DNA of 64,000 nucleotides. Origin: Collybiopsis luxurians FD-317 M1. Lineage: Eukaryota > Basidiomycota > Agaricomycetes > Agaricales > Omphalotaceae. Position numbers and translations under genes: made by a program. Positions within the stretch are counted from its first letter, which is position 1. The number at the start of each line of letters is the position of its first letter. Below are positions 38,133 through 49,623 of this stretch, piece after piece. The DNA lies in contig KN834758.1 in assembly GCA_000827265.1 (NCBI GenBank), forward strand, positions 248,001-312,000, in the 5' to 3' direction. The notes under the pieces are model-generated. The model was given only the letters and a program-made list of their open reading frames with translations. It made no database searches and was not told where the DNA came from.

Positions 38133-38770
38133 ATGGCCTCGCCTATGGACTTTGAGAACCATCCTGTTGAGGTCAGTCTTAACTTTACATCCTTACGTTC
38201 TGACTCTCAAATCTTCCAGTCTCATTTCGATCAAATGGACTCCAGTCCTAGTACCTCGCAGGTCCAGCAATTAAATGATGCATGGGAGCAATCTCTTCAC
38301 GAAGAATATGTAAACGAATTCATGCGGTCAATATTAGACGATAAAAGCCAGAAGAAGTCTCTGCCAGACGGTTGGACGGAGACAATGCTACAGGACCATA
38401 TTACTCACGTTCTTCGCGGAAATATCTCGTACGCATCCTCAAACTTGTTCAGTTGTTTCTGATCTTGCTCACGTTATCGGTTCTCAGTAATAACCCTTTA
38501 ACTGTCCTTGATCAATCCAAACTTATGAGTCTTCGAAGCTGTCCGTCATTAGCTGCAGTAAAAAAAGCAAAGCTCTCTGACGACACGACGCCTATGGGAG
38601 AACCCAAGTCAGCCTTTGCAATTGAGGAGGAACAAACCTCAAATTTCACACCTGAACGGTCGCTATTCTCAATCACTCCCGTCTCCAGCTTTGCATCCAA
38701 AGATAATGTCCAGGATGTCGAAATGACAGCTATCGAAGAACCCGACGCCAAGATGCGTGTCGAGTCTTGA
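38133..38770 (+). CDS. small hypothetical protein
   Basis: ATG 38133 opens a frame interrupted by a 48-bp intron (38171-38218, GT...AG, itself a multiple of three) and a second intron at about 38429-38487; the stop is TGA 38768-38770. The product is about 175-180 residues. The first half is helical (VQQLNDAWEQSLHEEYVNEF, MRSILDDKSQKKS). The second half is Ser/Thr-rich and acidic, ending EEPDAKMRVES. It matches no family I know. There are no membrane segments, signal peptide or zinc ligands. A nuclear or regulatory protein is possible but unsupported. Confidence 0.55.
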
Positions 38771-39653
38771 CGAACATCAACAGAGTCATTGGCCTGCCTG
38801 AATTCTGTGTCCTTTCTGCTCTTTGTCCCTGCCTTTGCGCCGATACTCCTTTTTTGACATCTTAGTATACTAGTGATACGTTTTGCTTAACTAGATCAGT
38901 GGTCTCGATCAACTCCTTCGAGTTGGAAATTTCCCGTTCAGTATCAATTGAATGAGGTTATCCACGAATCTATTGAGTTTTTTCCAGGTCTACAACGCGA
39001 ATTCGGTGGCTCATCAATGTCTTTTTCGTGGTTCCTATGATACGCTTTTGATATGGGCCAGGATGTATGTACGCTGTGGAGCTTTTTGGAGCATCGTGCA
39101 TTGACTGCGTATGTATTCCTCCGTACGAACGCCAGAAAGCCTTAGAAATAAGTACGAGGTGACCTGGATCTGAATTCACCTCAGGAGCCTGATCTCTTCA
39201 CTTGCACAATGCAGATTAAATGCAGATAGAATTTTTGGAAAAGCAAGCGTGGCTTGCGTCGTGATCGCGTCGGAAGCTCACGTGGCCATCACCCTCTATC
39301 AGCCTCCTCCACTGTTCATGCATTGTGTTCAGGTGGAGTCCGATTTATTGATGCCTTGATGGAGCTTCCAAGCTCATTTTGTGGGTGACCGCTTAATAGC
39401 AATCGCGATGCCAACCTGATGCCAATGCTCCACCGTCAAAGGATAATGGAGTGAGAACAATAGTTAACGCGGAATGATATTCAGGATTTTTGCTCTCTTT
39501 TCTTTCCATCTCCTTCAACTTCCTCTTAACCTGGATAAACACTGCGCGATTTCCCCTGCTACTATCCAGGAAGCCGAAGTGCTCCTCCAACCAAATTCTA
39601 TTTCTCTACCGTTAAAAAATCTCACATTCTTTTAATCCCCGTTCGATACGATA
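38771..39653. other. intergenic region
   Basis: About 0.9 kb without a supportable gene. Short minus-strand frames (38970-39179, 39393-39590) have no recognisable domain. No repeats were noticed. Confidence 0.5.
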
Positions 39654-40866
39654 ATGTACGGGCAAGGTGCCAATATCGTGCAGAGGCAGGGCCTCGGTGG
39701 TGGTAAGTTTGCATTTCTCTGCGACTGAATATATCTCCGGCTGACTTTGGGTAGTTCTCGGAGGTGTAGATAGCATTGTGTAAGTGATCCGGAGGGCCCG
39801 TTGGGGAATGTACTCAAGTTTACTCGTCCAGTTCTGATGCAGGAAGTGGGTTGACTTCTGTAGTGAGTGGAGCTGGTGCTGGTTTAACTTCGGGTTTGGG
39901 AGCTATAACCAGCGCAATTGCGTCAACGACGTGAGTCTCCTCTATCCTTGGGGGAAGATATACTCAGTTCTTCAGCACAAGCTCCACTGCAACTACCTCA
40001 GCCTCCACGGCCCAGTAAGTTCTTCTGTTCTGAGAAATGTCACAGTTGACCCACCATGCAGAACTTCCTCTTCTTCCATTTCGTCGACACTACAAACGAC
40101 TTCTTCAACGGCTACCTCAACTTTACCCCCTTCTTCGCGCAGTTCCTCTTCAAGCAGCTCCTCTTCCTCATCCTCATCCTCTTCGAGAATCTCATCGTCG
40201 GTATCCTCCTCATCGACCACTCCATCGTCATCTGCCTCTGTTTTTGTTTCGACCTCAGATGGCGTTCAGCAGACAATCACCGCCTTTGTTACACCGACGG
40301 CTTCTCCCAGTCAAAGTCCAAGCAGTTCCAACGGTGGCTTTCTGAACAATAAGCCTCTTGAAGGATTCGTTTTCGCCTTGTGCGGACTTGTCGGAATTGT
40401 CGTCGTGTTCCTCGTTACTACATTCGCGCTCCGCCGCTCTAGGAGGAAAAGGATGATAAACGAAGCATTGTCTTATGAACCGACAACGACGCATGGATAC
40501 AGTGATGACATGGAACGCCGTCTGACTGAGAAACCAAGAAACAGTTATAGCTCGAATAGAAGTGCCGGGAGTGGGAGCGGTCCTCTCATAACCGCAGGGT
40601 ACCCTGGGGGTTCAGGAATGGCTGGTTACGCATATGAGCGAGAATATCCTACATATGCACCTCGATCTCCTAATCCTACATATGATGCTACTCGCGCTTA
40701 TGGTCCTTCTCACATTGGAACCGCTTACGACGCGAACCGAGTTCTTCATATGGGCCCTCCGGCAATGCCTACCTATATTCCTCCCTCTCAAGCGCTGCAA
40801 ACAGTCCCCCGCGTGCCAGTTCCTGCGATGTCTCCCGACTCCGCTGCGGCTGCGGGGAAGTTGTGA
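39654..40866 (+). CDS. Ser/Thr-rich single-pass membrane protein (cell-wall sensor-like)
   Basis: Short N-terminal exons from ATG 39654 (MYGQGANIVQRQGLGG) give a Gly/Ala/Ser-rich region. A fourth or fifth exon carries an extreme poly-Ser/Thr tract (about 40055-40260, including fifteen consecutive Ser), then SVFVSTSDGVQQTITAFVTP, one transmembrane helix (about 40357-40440, GFVFALCGLVGIVVVFLV) with a basic stop-transfer RRSRRKR, and a 130-residue cytosolic tail rich in Tyr, Pro and Gly (YEPTTTHGYSDDMERRLTEK). The architecture resembles WSC/Mid2-type wall-stress sensors, but no WSC domain or clear signal peptide is present, so the sensor role is only inferred. One intron has two possible acceptors (39843/39847); the second keeps the Gly/Leu/Thr-rich reading. 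Confidence 0.7.
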
Positions 40867-41254
40867 TTGAACATATCAATGATTATTTCCTCCGAGCAGT
40901 TATTCCCTTATGTTCACTTTTTCTCTGTTCATGATTGCTCGAGTGCCACTTTACCTTTTACCTTTCATACTTCCGACGGCTTTTCGGTCAACCGTAGCTG
41001 TCCGTAGTTTGTCGTTCTTTGTTTTCCGCCGTTTCTTGCTTGCTTTGCGTGCCTTTCCTGCACAACACAGGTTGATTACCTATTTCTACAGTACACAGAC
41101 GTTGGACGCGTTGTATACATACTTTTTTTTTAAAAAAAATCTGCTACTGGTAGTAAGATAACATTGAAAAGACATCGATGTAATTTTAGCCGTAATGTAC
41201 ACCATATTGCATTTATGCAAGTCTCGTCGCTCTTTGAGCGACTTTTGACTGCGG
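40867..41254. other. 3' intergenic region between convergent genes
   Basis: The region holds the 3' ends of two convergent genes. A run of ten Ts followed by eight As (41120-41138) could form a short AT hairpin and may aid 3'-end formation. No gene was seen. Confidence 0.45.
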
Positions 41255-43623
41255 TCATTCGTACAAAATTGACTTGTGCTGGGAATCTTGTTGCTGCGGC
41301 CTTTCACTGTATGTCGGCTGTGGAGCCGTCTCTGACATTTCTGCCAGACTCTGTTCCTTTCTCAGCTGGTGTCCAATTCTATGCTCCCTTCTTTCGAAAT
41401 ACCAGACCAGTGTTGTGACTGCGAGAGTAGCGACACAGATAGCAATCATTGCTATCATCCTGAGCATCTCTGTCATGAGGGCCGTTCAAGGACAGTCATA
41501 ATCGGCATACCCTTTTGTAAATCTTGGAGCATCTGTCGCCGGATAGAAGACGATAGACCACCAGGCATTCACGACATTGTTCCACATGCTTAAAGCGGTT
41601 AAATACCAGGGCTTTTTGGTCCAAGGGCAGGAAGGGGAAGACACACTTCATTGATGCCTGCGCAGCGGAACATGTAGCCTAGCCAGTGTCAGAGTAGCCA
41701 AGGACTCACTAAAACGATCGCCCTTTCTTGGTCGTCATCAGCGCATATCTGATTGGCCCATCTAAACCCATACCGATTAATTGAAAAATGTTACCCTATT
41801 GCCACTAGCAATTTCCTTACGCAAAGGTTGTCGCTTGGCCTGAATATGAGGCGCCAGCAAGATCTACGAAAGGACATTAGCGCAGGCAGGATCCGTAAAA
41901 GGATAAATGCTACAATATGCGAAGAATTTGAGACCAGTCGGACTGCTCCAAACAAGGATACAAATGCTAGCGACGATTCCTGCTATAGACATGTAAACCA
42001 GCACTGGCCATCTAACTTGAGTATAATCGGTCCATGTTGCACAAACTAGCGTAGAGCATATGGCGAAAGCTGTAACACCAGCTGGATAAAAGTCTGTTTG
42101 CTCGACAGAATAACCTCCGATTGCTGCTAGCCATTGCCCCATGAGATTATTTGACCCAAATGATTCAGTTTCACCAGATATCGCAAACTGCATCAGGGAC
42201 TCATTAACCGAAATCGGCATTTAGAAGGCCAAGAAGGCGTACCAGCAGGCTGCATGCGTACCATCGCCATCGAGACAAGACTCTCTTGACCAAATTCCAT
42301 GATAACGGGGAGTGTGCCACTTCTACGTGACCTCGTAAGCGTTCGGCCGCTAATCTGCGCTCCTGTATCTTTGTGAGCTTGGCAGAGCACCAGAAGGGTA
42401 ACATATTTACTTCGTTATCCAGGTAAAACACCTTGGTGGTCGCTGGAACATCAGGGAAGAGCCAGAAACCGTAAAAAGCGATTGGAAGTGTGATAACTCC
42501 GTCAATGATAAACCTATGAAACTTAATCAGTACCAGAGTCCGAGCATCAGTCGGTACTTGGGAAGAACTTACAGCCAACGCCAGCCGCTTTTGCCCGATA
42601 TTCCATTGAGGTTCCTTGACATTAATAATGATGGATTAGCACGATTGAGTTTCAAAGTAAGAGGACCGGGGAAAACTTGCTTATATATTCCACCCTGAAG
42701 AACACCAGAAAATCTACGTGGTTAAACGGATCGGTAAATGAACGTAAAACGAGGCATTCCAAATCTTACAGTGTTCCGGCTAACCCGGAGCTGGTAAAGA
42801 TCCCGGAACGTTTACCTAGTTCTCCAGGTTTGTACCATCTAAGACGCTCCGTGAGCAAGAGGGACAAACCTGAGATTGGAATTCGGCCTACGATCCAAGT
42901 ATATAGTGAGTCCCTACAAATGTAGAGGATTCAGCAAGACCCTGAAAAAATCGGATTGCATAGATCTAGTCTGCATTAGATTACGTGGTGAATGCCGAGT
43001 AAAACTATACATACTTGTTGAACGTTCTGCACGGCGCTCGTACTGGAAAGTTGATATGAGAACTGCGGCACAGCAATGCAGATAGTAGGTGCGGCACATG
43101 CTTACCAGAATGTCAAGACTCCCCAAACTACTTGACAGAGTGGCAACCAGATACGTGGGGGGACGACCTGTAGCATCAAGTTGTCTGCATGCCGAATAGA
43201 GGGATCAGATGAGTAACTGATTGGGAACGGATGGAAATTCAAAAGGCGCACTGGGTATCATTCCTGTGTTGATGTATACAAGTTCACGGGGTGCTTCATC
43301 ATGTCTAGAACGAGGTGGACTCGCCAACGATGTATCCGCAAGTGAAGATTGTGTTGATTTTGTTGAAATCGGTTCCTTTCATGGACAGCTCGGTTTTCAT
43401 GCCGGAGACGTATGCATTGTTGACATTGGAACGATCCAAATCTGTAGGGAAATTTATGTGGGTCGTTGTTTAAATTCTTTGAATGGAGCGTACAGTTTGT
43501 AAAGTAGACCAAACAACAATAGGATAAGATGAACCAGTCGAGCTTGAGCAAGAGTTTAGCTTCTTGTTTAGAAGCAGGGATTTGACCCCAGACAAAGTTT
43601 CTAATCTTTGAGAGGAATAGCAT
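41255..43623 (-). CDS. MFS transporter, Dal5/Fen2-type (anion/vitamin:H+ symporter family)
   Basis: About 14 exons join from ATG 43623 (MLFLSKIRNFVWGQIPASKQ) to a stop at 41255, giving roughly 500 residues. Markers of the allantoate/pantothenate permease family are KLDWFILSYCCLVYFTNYLD, RSNVNNAYVSGMKTEL, GMIPNNLMLQVVPPRIWLP, IRFFQGLAESSTFVGTHYIL, SWYKPGEL, RSGIFTSSGLAGTL and WRWLFIIDGVITLP with FWLFPDVPATT. Twelve transmembrane segments are expected. Fen2 imports pantothenate and Dal5 imports allantoate; the substrate here cannot be fixed, and I lean to the Fen2 side. Remarkable features are a 12-nt microexon (43263-43252) preceded by an intron with a GC donor. Some in-frame ATGs exist upstream (43722, 43746), but the family start is near 43623. 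Confidence 0.85.
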
Positions 43624-44274
43624 CTCATTCGAGAAGGACGTCAGGAATGAGAGGCCACGGGAGAAAAAAATGTGACCCAATACATTCAGGTGATCCGCCG
43701 CAAGTAATACGGCTGCATACATCCTGCTTCCATCTTCTTCCATCACATTCCATCATGTTCTTCCGACTGTCTGGTATAAACCGTCTAGGATATATAAATT
43801 AACTGGATGTGACTGGAGGACGACGACCAGGATGACCAAGCTTCGACCAAGCCGTTTCAGGTCGGAACGATATCGGACGCTTGGACATGTTCGTCATCAT
43901 GTCTTGACTAAGCGCTACGCGCAATGTGCCCGACCCCCGTCTTTAAACTTGAACCGCGGATTGTGCCCAGGACATTCCAGGACCTGCTAGGCCTGCGGCT
44001 GCTATTGTCAAGAAGTGGCCGAGAATAGATGGATTTCAACCAAAATGGAAAAACATATGTACTTGGGAAATTTGGGCATCAAACTTTTGTATCAAAATCG
44101 CATCAGACCGAACCGAGACAAGTGTTCAAATTGAGATGACGTTAGCGTGCTGAGTAAAAAACTTGTTCGTATAGTTCCGGGTCCGCCGTAAACAAATCAA
44201 CCTGTTTTAAAAGCGAGTCATGTCCTGCTTTCCTTTTCTTTACGCCCCCCCTCCCCAACAAAGCGTTGTTCGCG
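43624..44274. other. intergenic region, divergent promoters
   Basis: About 0.65 kb between the transporter and YTP1 starts. No gene or repeat was recognised. A C-rich tract (44245-44340) runs from the promoter into the first codons of YTP1. Confidence 0.5.
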
Positions 44275-46426
44275 ATGCGCTATTCCTGGTGTCCCCTTGT
44301 CCTCCCCCTCCTCCTCCCCCTCCTCTCCCCCGTCTCAGCCGGAGATTCCCTATCGTCCCGATCTCCCACCTCTCTTTTATCCCAGCGGGATGGAGATCAC
44401 CATCACATGAACCCTAATGCTGCTCCCTTGTTGGTCCTCAACGAAACCGAGGTTACTTTGTATCATTCCCCGACCCCAGAGTCCTATTATACAATAGACA
44501 TAGACAACCTTGAGCGTTCGCCCAATAGACATCCTGGCCTCATGTTTTTGCACGCGACTTTCATGTCCCTGGCTTTCTTTGTGGCGTTACCAATAGGTGT
44601 GTTACTAATCAATAATTGTAATCAGCGTCTTATCCCATCTTCTGTTCCTTGCTTAGGAATTGCGATGCGCTCGGTAAATCATGCCTGGCACAAAATGGTG
44701 ACCATCGCGTTCTACGGCTTCATCTTGCTCGGGCTCGCTTCTAATGGTTTGTACAGGAAGTTGACTCCCAATATGTGAGTTGAGATTTTATTCCTAATTT
44801 GGCACTTAAATTTACTTTTCCGTCCATATCAGGTACGAAGGTTAGTGTCCAGTTCCTGAAGTTTGAAAATCAACAATCATGCTCAACTGCTTTAGGGCAA
44901 AAGCACGGCAAGCAGGGATACTTCTGGATTATGATGGCTTTGGCATTGACCGCAGTCGACTTGCTCAATATCTTCCGTCGCATCTTTCTGTTTTTCCGGA
45001 GCGGTCAGAAATTCCATCTCAAGACGTTCTGGACCACGGTCATTCTGGGCAAAGAAGAACATGATGGCCCGGAATATGCCGGACTCGTTAATGAGGAACC
45101 GGAAGATATGGAAATGGTCACTCCTATTTCTCCGCCTCCTCATAAACGCGTACATTACGACGATGATACTGGCATGGATGACACCGCTCAGTGGGCAAAT
45201 GATATGCGTCGTCATCGCCGAGAGTACTCTCATTCCGCTGCGTCCGAAACTACACTATTTGGCCGCTCTCACTCGGACGACGATTTGAACCACCATCCGG
45301 CCAAGAAACTTCCTTTGACCCAACGTATCGGTACCGGCGTATTTGCTACTTTGGAGCGAGTTTTAGTCTTCGGCGGACTAGCCCAAGTTTTGACCGGCAT
45401 CGTTGTCTATACCGGCGGATGCCGAGAGAATTACTTGAATGGATGCCTAGCACACCTGATCAAGGGCGCTATCTTTTGGTGTTACGGACTGGTGTCGTTT
45501 GCTCGTTACCTCGGAGCGTTTTCTGAGCTTGGTTGGGCCTGGAATAGAGCACCCTCTGCCGGTTACCCGAGTGCCGAATTCGTAGAATCATTTGTCATCT
45601 TCCTTTACGGCGTAACCAATACATGGATGGAAAGATTTGGCGCTCATGCTGGTGATCCATTCACGACAAAACAGATACAGCATATTGGAATTGCAGTAAG
45701 TGTTCAGTTTTTTTTGGTGACGACCAGATCTAATCACGCTCTTTTAGGTGATGTTCTGGTTCGCGGGATTAGTCGGGATGGCAATCGAGTCCAAAACTGT
45801 TCGAGAATGGCTCGCTTCTTCGACGATCTCTGCTCTCAAGCCCTCGAATCGGGATCAGGAAGCAGTAGCTGAACCTCCTACGTACATTGCTAGCTTCAAT
45901 CCCTTCCCGGCTGTTGTCATAGGTGTAACGGGAGCTGCAATGGCGGCGCACGCACAGACCTATTTGTTCCAGGCATGTTGAATAACTCTCATTTCTCACA
46001 TTCTGCTCATTGTTGTTTAGGTGCAAATTCATCAGCTTTGGGGCAACTTGTTGGTTGCCTGGTCCGTTTTGCGGTGCATGACTTACTTTTTCCTCTGGCT
46101 CGGACCTCCTCGCTCTATGTTACCTTCGCGTCCCCCAACTGAGGCTCTCGGAAGCTTTTTCCTCGCCTGCGGCGGGTTGGCTTTCATGTTTTCCACCGAA
46201 GAACTTACAATTGCTGCTATGAGAAGAGGAAGAGATGGTAAGCATATGGTCGCCTCTCGTAAATCCGAAATTAACGTTGCTTTCCTTCCCAGATGTAATG
46301 ATGTTCCTGAATGTTGCGGTTGCAATCACTTGCTTCGCTCTCTGCTGGACTATTGCTGTGGTGGGCTTCAAAGGCTACCTCAAATCCCGTATTGCTCCCC
46401 GGGTTGCGTACCACAGCTCGGCCTAG
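44275..46426 (+). CDS. YTP1-like integral membrane protein
   Basis: From ATG 44275 there is a signal peptide (MRYSWCPLVLPLLLPLLSPV). The exons (first donor at the ATA-G before 44599) join to a TAG at 46424-46426, giving about 600 residues. N-terminal domain signatures are HPGLMFLHATFMSLAFFVAL and VNHAWHKMVTIAFYGFILLG. A cytosolic loop with an acidic and His-rich stretch (44 to 45.3 kb) follows, then the Ytp1 domain: LERVLVFGGLAQVLTGIVVY, GGCRENYLNGCLAHLIKGAI, FAGLVGMAIESKTVREWLA and ending FKGYLKSRIAPRV. Ytp1 of yeast resembles a family of membrane transporters and has no settled function. About nine to ten membrane helices are visible. The fold and family are clear; the role is not. Confidence 0.85.
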
Positions 46427-47295
46427 ATCAATACTCGAAAAAAAAAACTTTTGCTCTAATCTGATTTCATGAATTCATTGCTATATTTATATCCCCTCCT
46501 CATGTTGTTTTTGATCTTCGCTTCTTTACGCTGTATTTTGGCCGAGGTCTGCTTTCTGTGTTCTGGCGTTAGCTTCGCCACGTTTAATTGTATCCAACAC
46601 GTTAACCATTTTACGGTCCCCTTGACAGTAATATCATGTTCAAGGTTCATGTATATGCCTGAAATACTTATTTAGATCTGTAATGCCTTTGATTCCCAAT
46701 CAAATATTTGATCGTAAAGTGGGAATTTCGAGTTGAATCTTTTGAATCTTTTGGTCTGTGCCAGGTCTCACGCAACTTTCCGAATATTGTTGACAGCTTG
46801 TGACGGCTGGACAGGGCTGAGATTAACAACGAGTACGAGTGAGACTGTGTACGTATGCATGCCGCTGTTCTCAATCATTCAACGAACGGCGGACGCAGTA
46901 TATCGCCACACCAAATTCGCTTCTTAATCAGATGCGTTAGATCGGAATCATTTTAAGATATGTACCAAAAATTCGTGATCTATGACAGAAGCCAATATTT
47001 TATTCAACCACGAACCAGTCGGATAATCAAGCGTTGCCGCCAGAACAGCGACATTTGCTCAGTTACTGTTCGGCTGCTGATCAAAAAGCCGGTCCTCTAG
47101 TTTTGATACTGAGCTGTTTCAAGAACCATTATTGAAAAAATATACACCGAATAGAAATATATACGATAGTAATCCTAATAAGATGTTATGATATGAAAAT
47201 ACGCCTCAAGCGATACAAAACACATATCCTGAGCCAACATATTCAGCTAAATGAGCGGTTTATAAGATAAATATGGAGTTAGAAATTTTACGAAT
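46427..47295. other. intergenic region between convergent genes
   Basis: About 0.87 kb, AT-rich towards the right (47090-47280). No gene, RNA gene or repeat could be supported. Confidence 0.5.
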
Positions 47296-49148
47296 TTAAT
47301 TGGTATAAGCGGCGGGACCATTATGCATACCCTCTGGCAGAAAAGTTAAAGTTTGTACAACGCCACGGCAGTTCTTACATACCTCCCCTGAACCAGCATT
47401 TTCCCTTGCTCAGATGGAAACAGCGAGGTCCATTTGGGCAAACGTGCCCCCAGCAGCACGAGTCGCCATATGGACATTGCAATCCTTAAGGGCTGCACGT
47501 GAATATGGATCAACTGTAAACCTTGAGTGAGACTTCACCGTTTTTGAGCCAGTTGCAAGGGGCCTTCTTTGCGTTGGCAGCCAGTGTCGCCAACTGTTCA
47601 GGCGAAAGCACGTACTCGTGAGAGTACTTGCAAGCGCCAGCCTTATGACAGAACTGCTCAAAATGTATGTATCAAGATGCCAGAGAGGTTGACTTACACC
47701 TTTCGAGCAGGTCATTAAGTAATGCTCGTTACACGGAGGTGGGGCTTCTACTCTTGAAATGAGTTCGCGCTGAGAAAGATATATCGAGAGACACCTGCGT
47801 TTATGCAAAGGCTGTGTTCATTGTTTGTGAGTTGCGACGACATCGACACCTTCCAGACTTACATATTTAGGATCGACGTAGCGTCCACCGTGGCCAACCG
47901 GAAGGGGCGACTGAGGACTGATCAATCCGCCGTTCGATGGAACTGACATCGCGTCCAGCGAAGCTATGCTCAGAGGCGTGAGCTGCTGGGGCGAAGGCAG
48001 AGAGGATCCAGGGCGCAATAAGAGTCTTTCCACGTTCAGAGCTGGAATGGCATATAATTGCTCTGACCACTCCTCCGATGCATTTCGGAGCGTAACGAGC
48101 TTTCCTAGAAGACCATCGGAGTCAAAGCGGCTGAAGATGGTGGTATACAAAGGATCCGACTCATAACAGCCTTTGAAAGTCGAGGTAAGTCCATATAAAT
48201 GCCACGATAACGGATTCAAAACCACCTCCTAAGAATACTTTTAACGTCTCAGGAAAACAGGTGTACGTTAGGATATATTCTGCTGTAAATTTCAGCATGG
48301 TAACAAACGCCAAGGAAAAGATACCGACCTCTGATTTTGCTGTCGACACCTTCCTCTCCTATTCCTACGTCAACAGTTGTAAATCGCGGCGAAGTCTGAC
48401 TAAAACCCTGTTGTTAAATCCACCTCAGAGAAACGAATCATATCAATTGGGGAAGCGTCCTCACTGCCAAAAATCCTTCCAAATTCTCCAGAGAACAAAT
48501 GCCTTGCCCCACTATTGTACTGACAAGCTCGGGTTTGTTGAAATAGATGGAGACCCAGAACGAAAGCCGTCCAAAGATGTGAATTCCTTCGCGTGAAAGA
48601 TAGTCCGAAATTACTTTCGTTAAATGCTGAGCAGCGTTCTGGCCGCCTATAAATCCTTGAACAAGGAAAGATCGATTAAAGAACATCTTGTGTGCATTTA
48701 TAAAGCAAAAGATGAGTGGATCGCCGCTCTGCACACTTATGAGATTTTGTGGCGAACGATGAAAGAGGACTTACTCCTCTGAATCCTGCTGAATTTGAAA
48801 TTTGTCTGTTCAAAGAAGCGATATGCACATTATGCGCCTTCGTTTCACGTTCAGATGCCTCTAGAGCTACAGAATGAGCTTGCTTCCATACGGTAAGCTC
48901 CACTTCCAACTCGGCAACCCGTGCTTCCAGTTCTATATTGTGCTTAATGGTAGCATTAGAGAGGCCTGGGGTGAAAAATGTGGCGAAGTGGATTAGTGTA
49001 TCGACGAATCTAGTTCTGAGCAAAGTCACTACTTAAGAGGGTTTTAAGAGCATCGTCCCTGCAGCATACATTAGCAAGTAATCATCGGTGCGGGTGATAA
49101 TACGAACCACAGTTGCTGATTCACCATACCCACAAACTGCATTGACAT
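47296..49148 (-). CDS. CCCH zinc-finger protein with degenerate NYN/PIN-like domain (tandem copy A)
   Basis: Best joined from a putative ATG 49148 to TAA 47296; the first exons are uncertain. A coiled coil comes first (IELEARVAELEVELTVWKQ), then an alpha/beta domain (QNAAQHLTKVISDYLSREGI, WVSIYFNKPELVSTIV, TVDVGIGEEGVDSKIR, VFLGGCYESDPLYTTIF), a Ser/Pro linker, and C-terminal CCCH fingers (CNEHYLMTCSKGAGACKYSH, then CPYGDSCCWGHVCPNGPRCF, KGKCWFRG). The neighbour at 49624-51564 has the same layout. Where that copy has LIDGDG this one has FINAHK, and where it has GCHDNGY this one has GCYESDPLY. The acidic residues expected in a NYN/PIN nuclease site are thus mostly lost, so this copy is probably non-catalytic but may still bind RNA. 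Confidence 0.7.
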
Positions 49149-49623
49149 GGTAGGACAGTTTCACAGCAGGGATCAGGATGAGGTACGTTTCTCAGGTGGG
49201 AGGAGCCTTTAAAGCATAGCTACGAACGGGCAAGAAAAGTCGCTTCTTTTACGAGCCACGGACGGCCCTGAGCCAAAATGGAAGTAGAGCGAGGATTAAC
49301 TCATTTAGTGTATTCCCGAGTCCCCCAAAATCTCACGAAGCCTAATTGATGGCCAGATCATCTTGAAACAGTGCCTCAGAATGGAATACAGCAGTCCTTC
49401 AGTACGTCAAAAAGAAGTTTTCGTTATGATTTGACTGTATCACCAAAGCTTCTTTGATATTTCTCAGCGAAGGTCATGGTAAATGAACCGAGAACGCCGC
49501 CGCCTGCAGACAGCTGGCATAGCACCATTTTCCGCGGGAACTTGCTCCAATAACTTAAGTAGAACGCATAGTTTAGTTTTTTAGTTTCAGCTCCTTTAAT
49601 ATCATCTCTCCACAGCCCAGCTG
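49149..49623. other. intergenic region between tandem CCCH genes
   Basis: About 0.48 kb with no gene recognised. It carries the upstream region of copy A and the 3' end of copy B. I saw no obvious duplication breakpoints. Confidence 0.45.

Noticed and set aside
39993..40220. Minus-strand acidic open frame (Glu-rich)
   Set aside because: It is the complement of the poly-Ser tract of the membrane protein.
46427..47295. Possible small genes in the YTP1-CCCH gap
   Set aside because: Open frames under 70 codons on both strands with no domain, splice pattern or composition that would support a gene.
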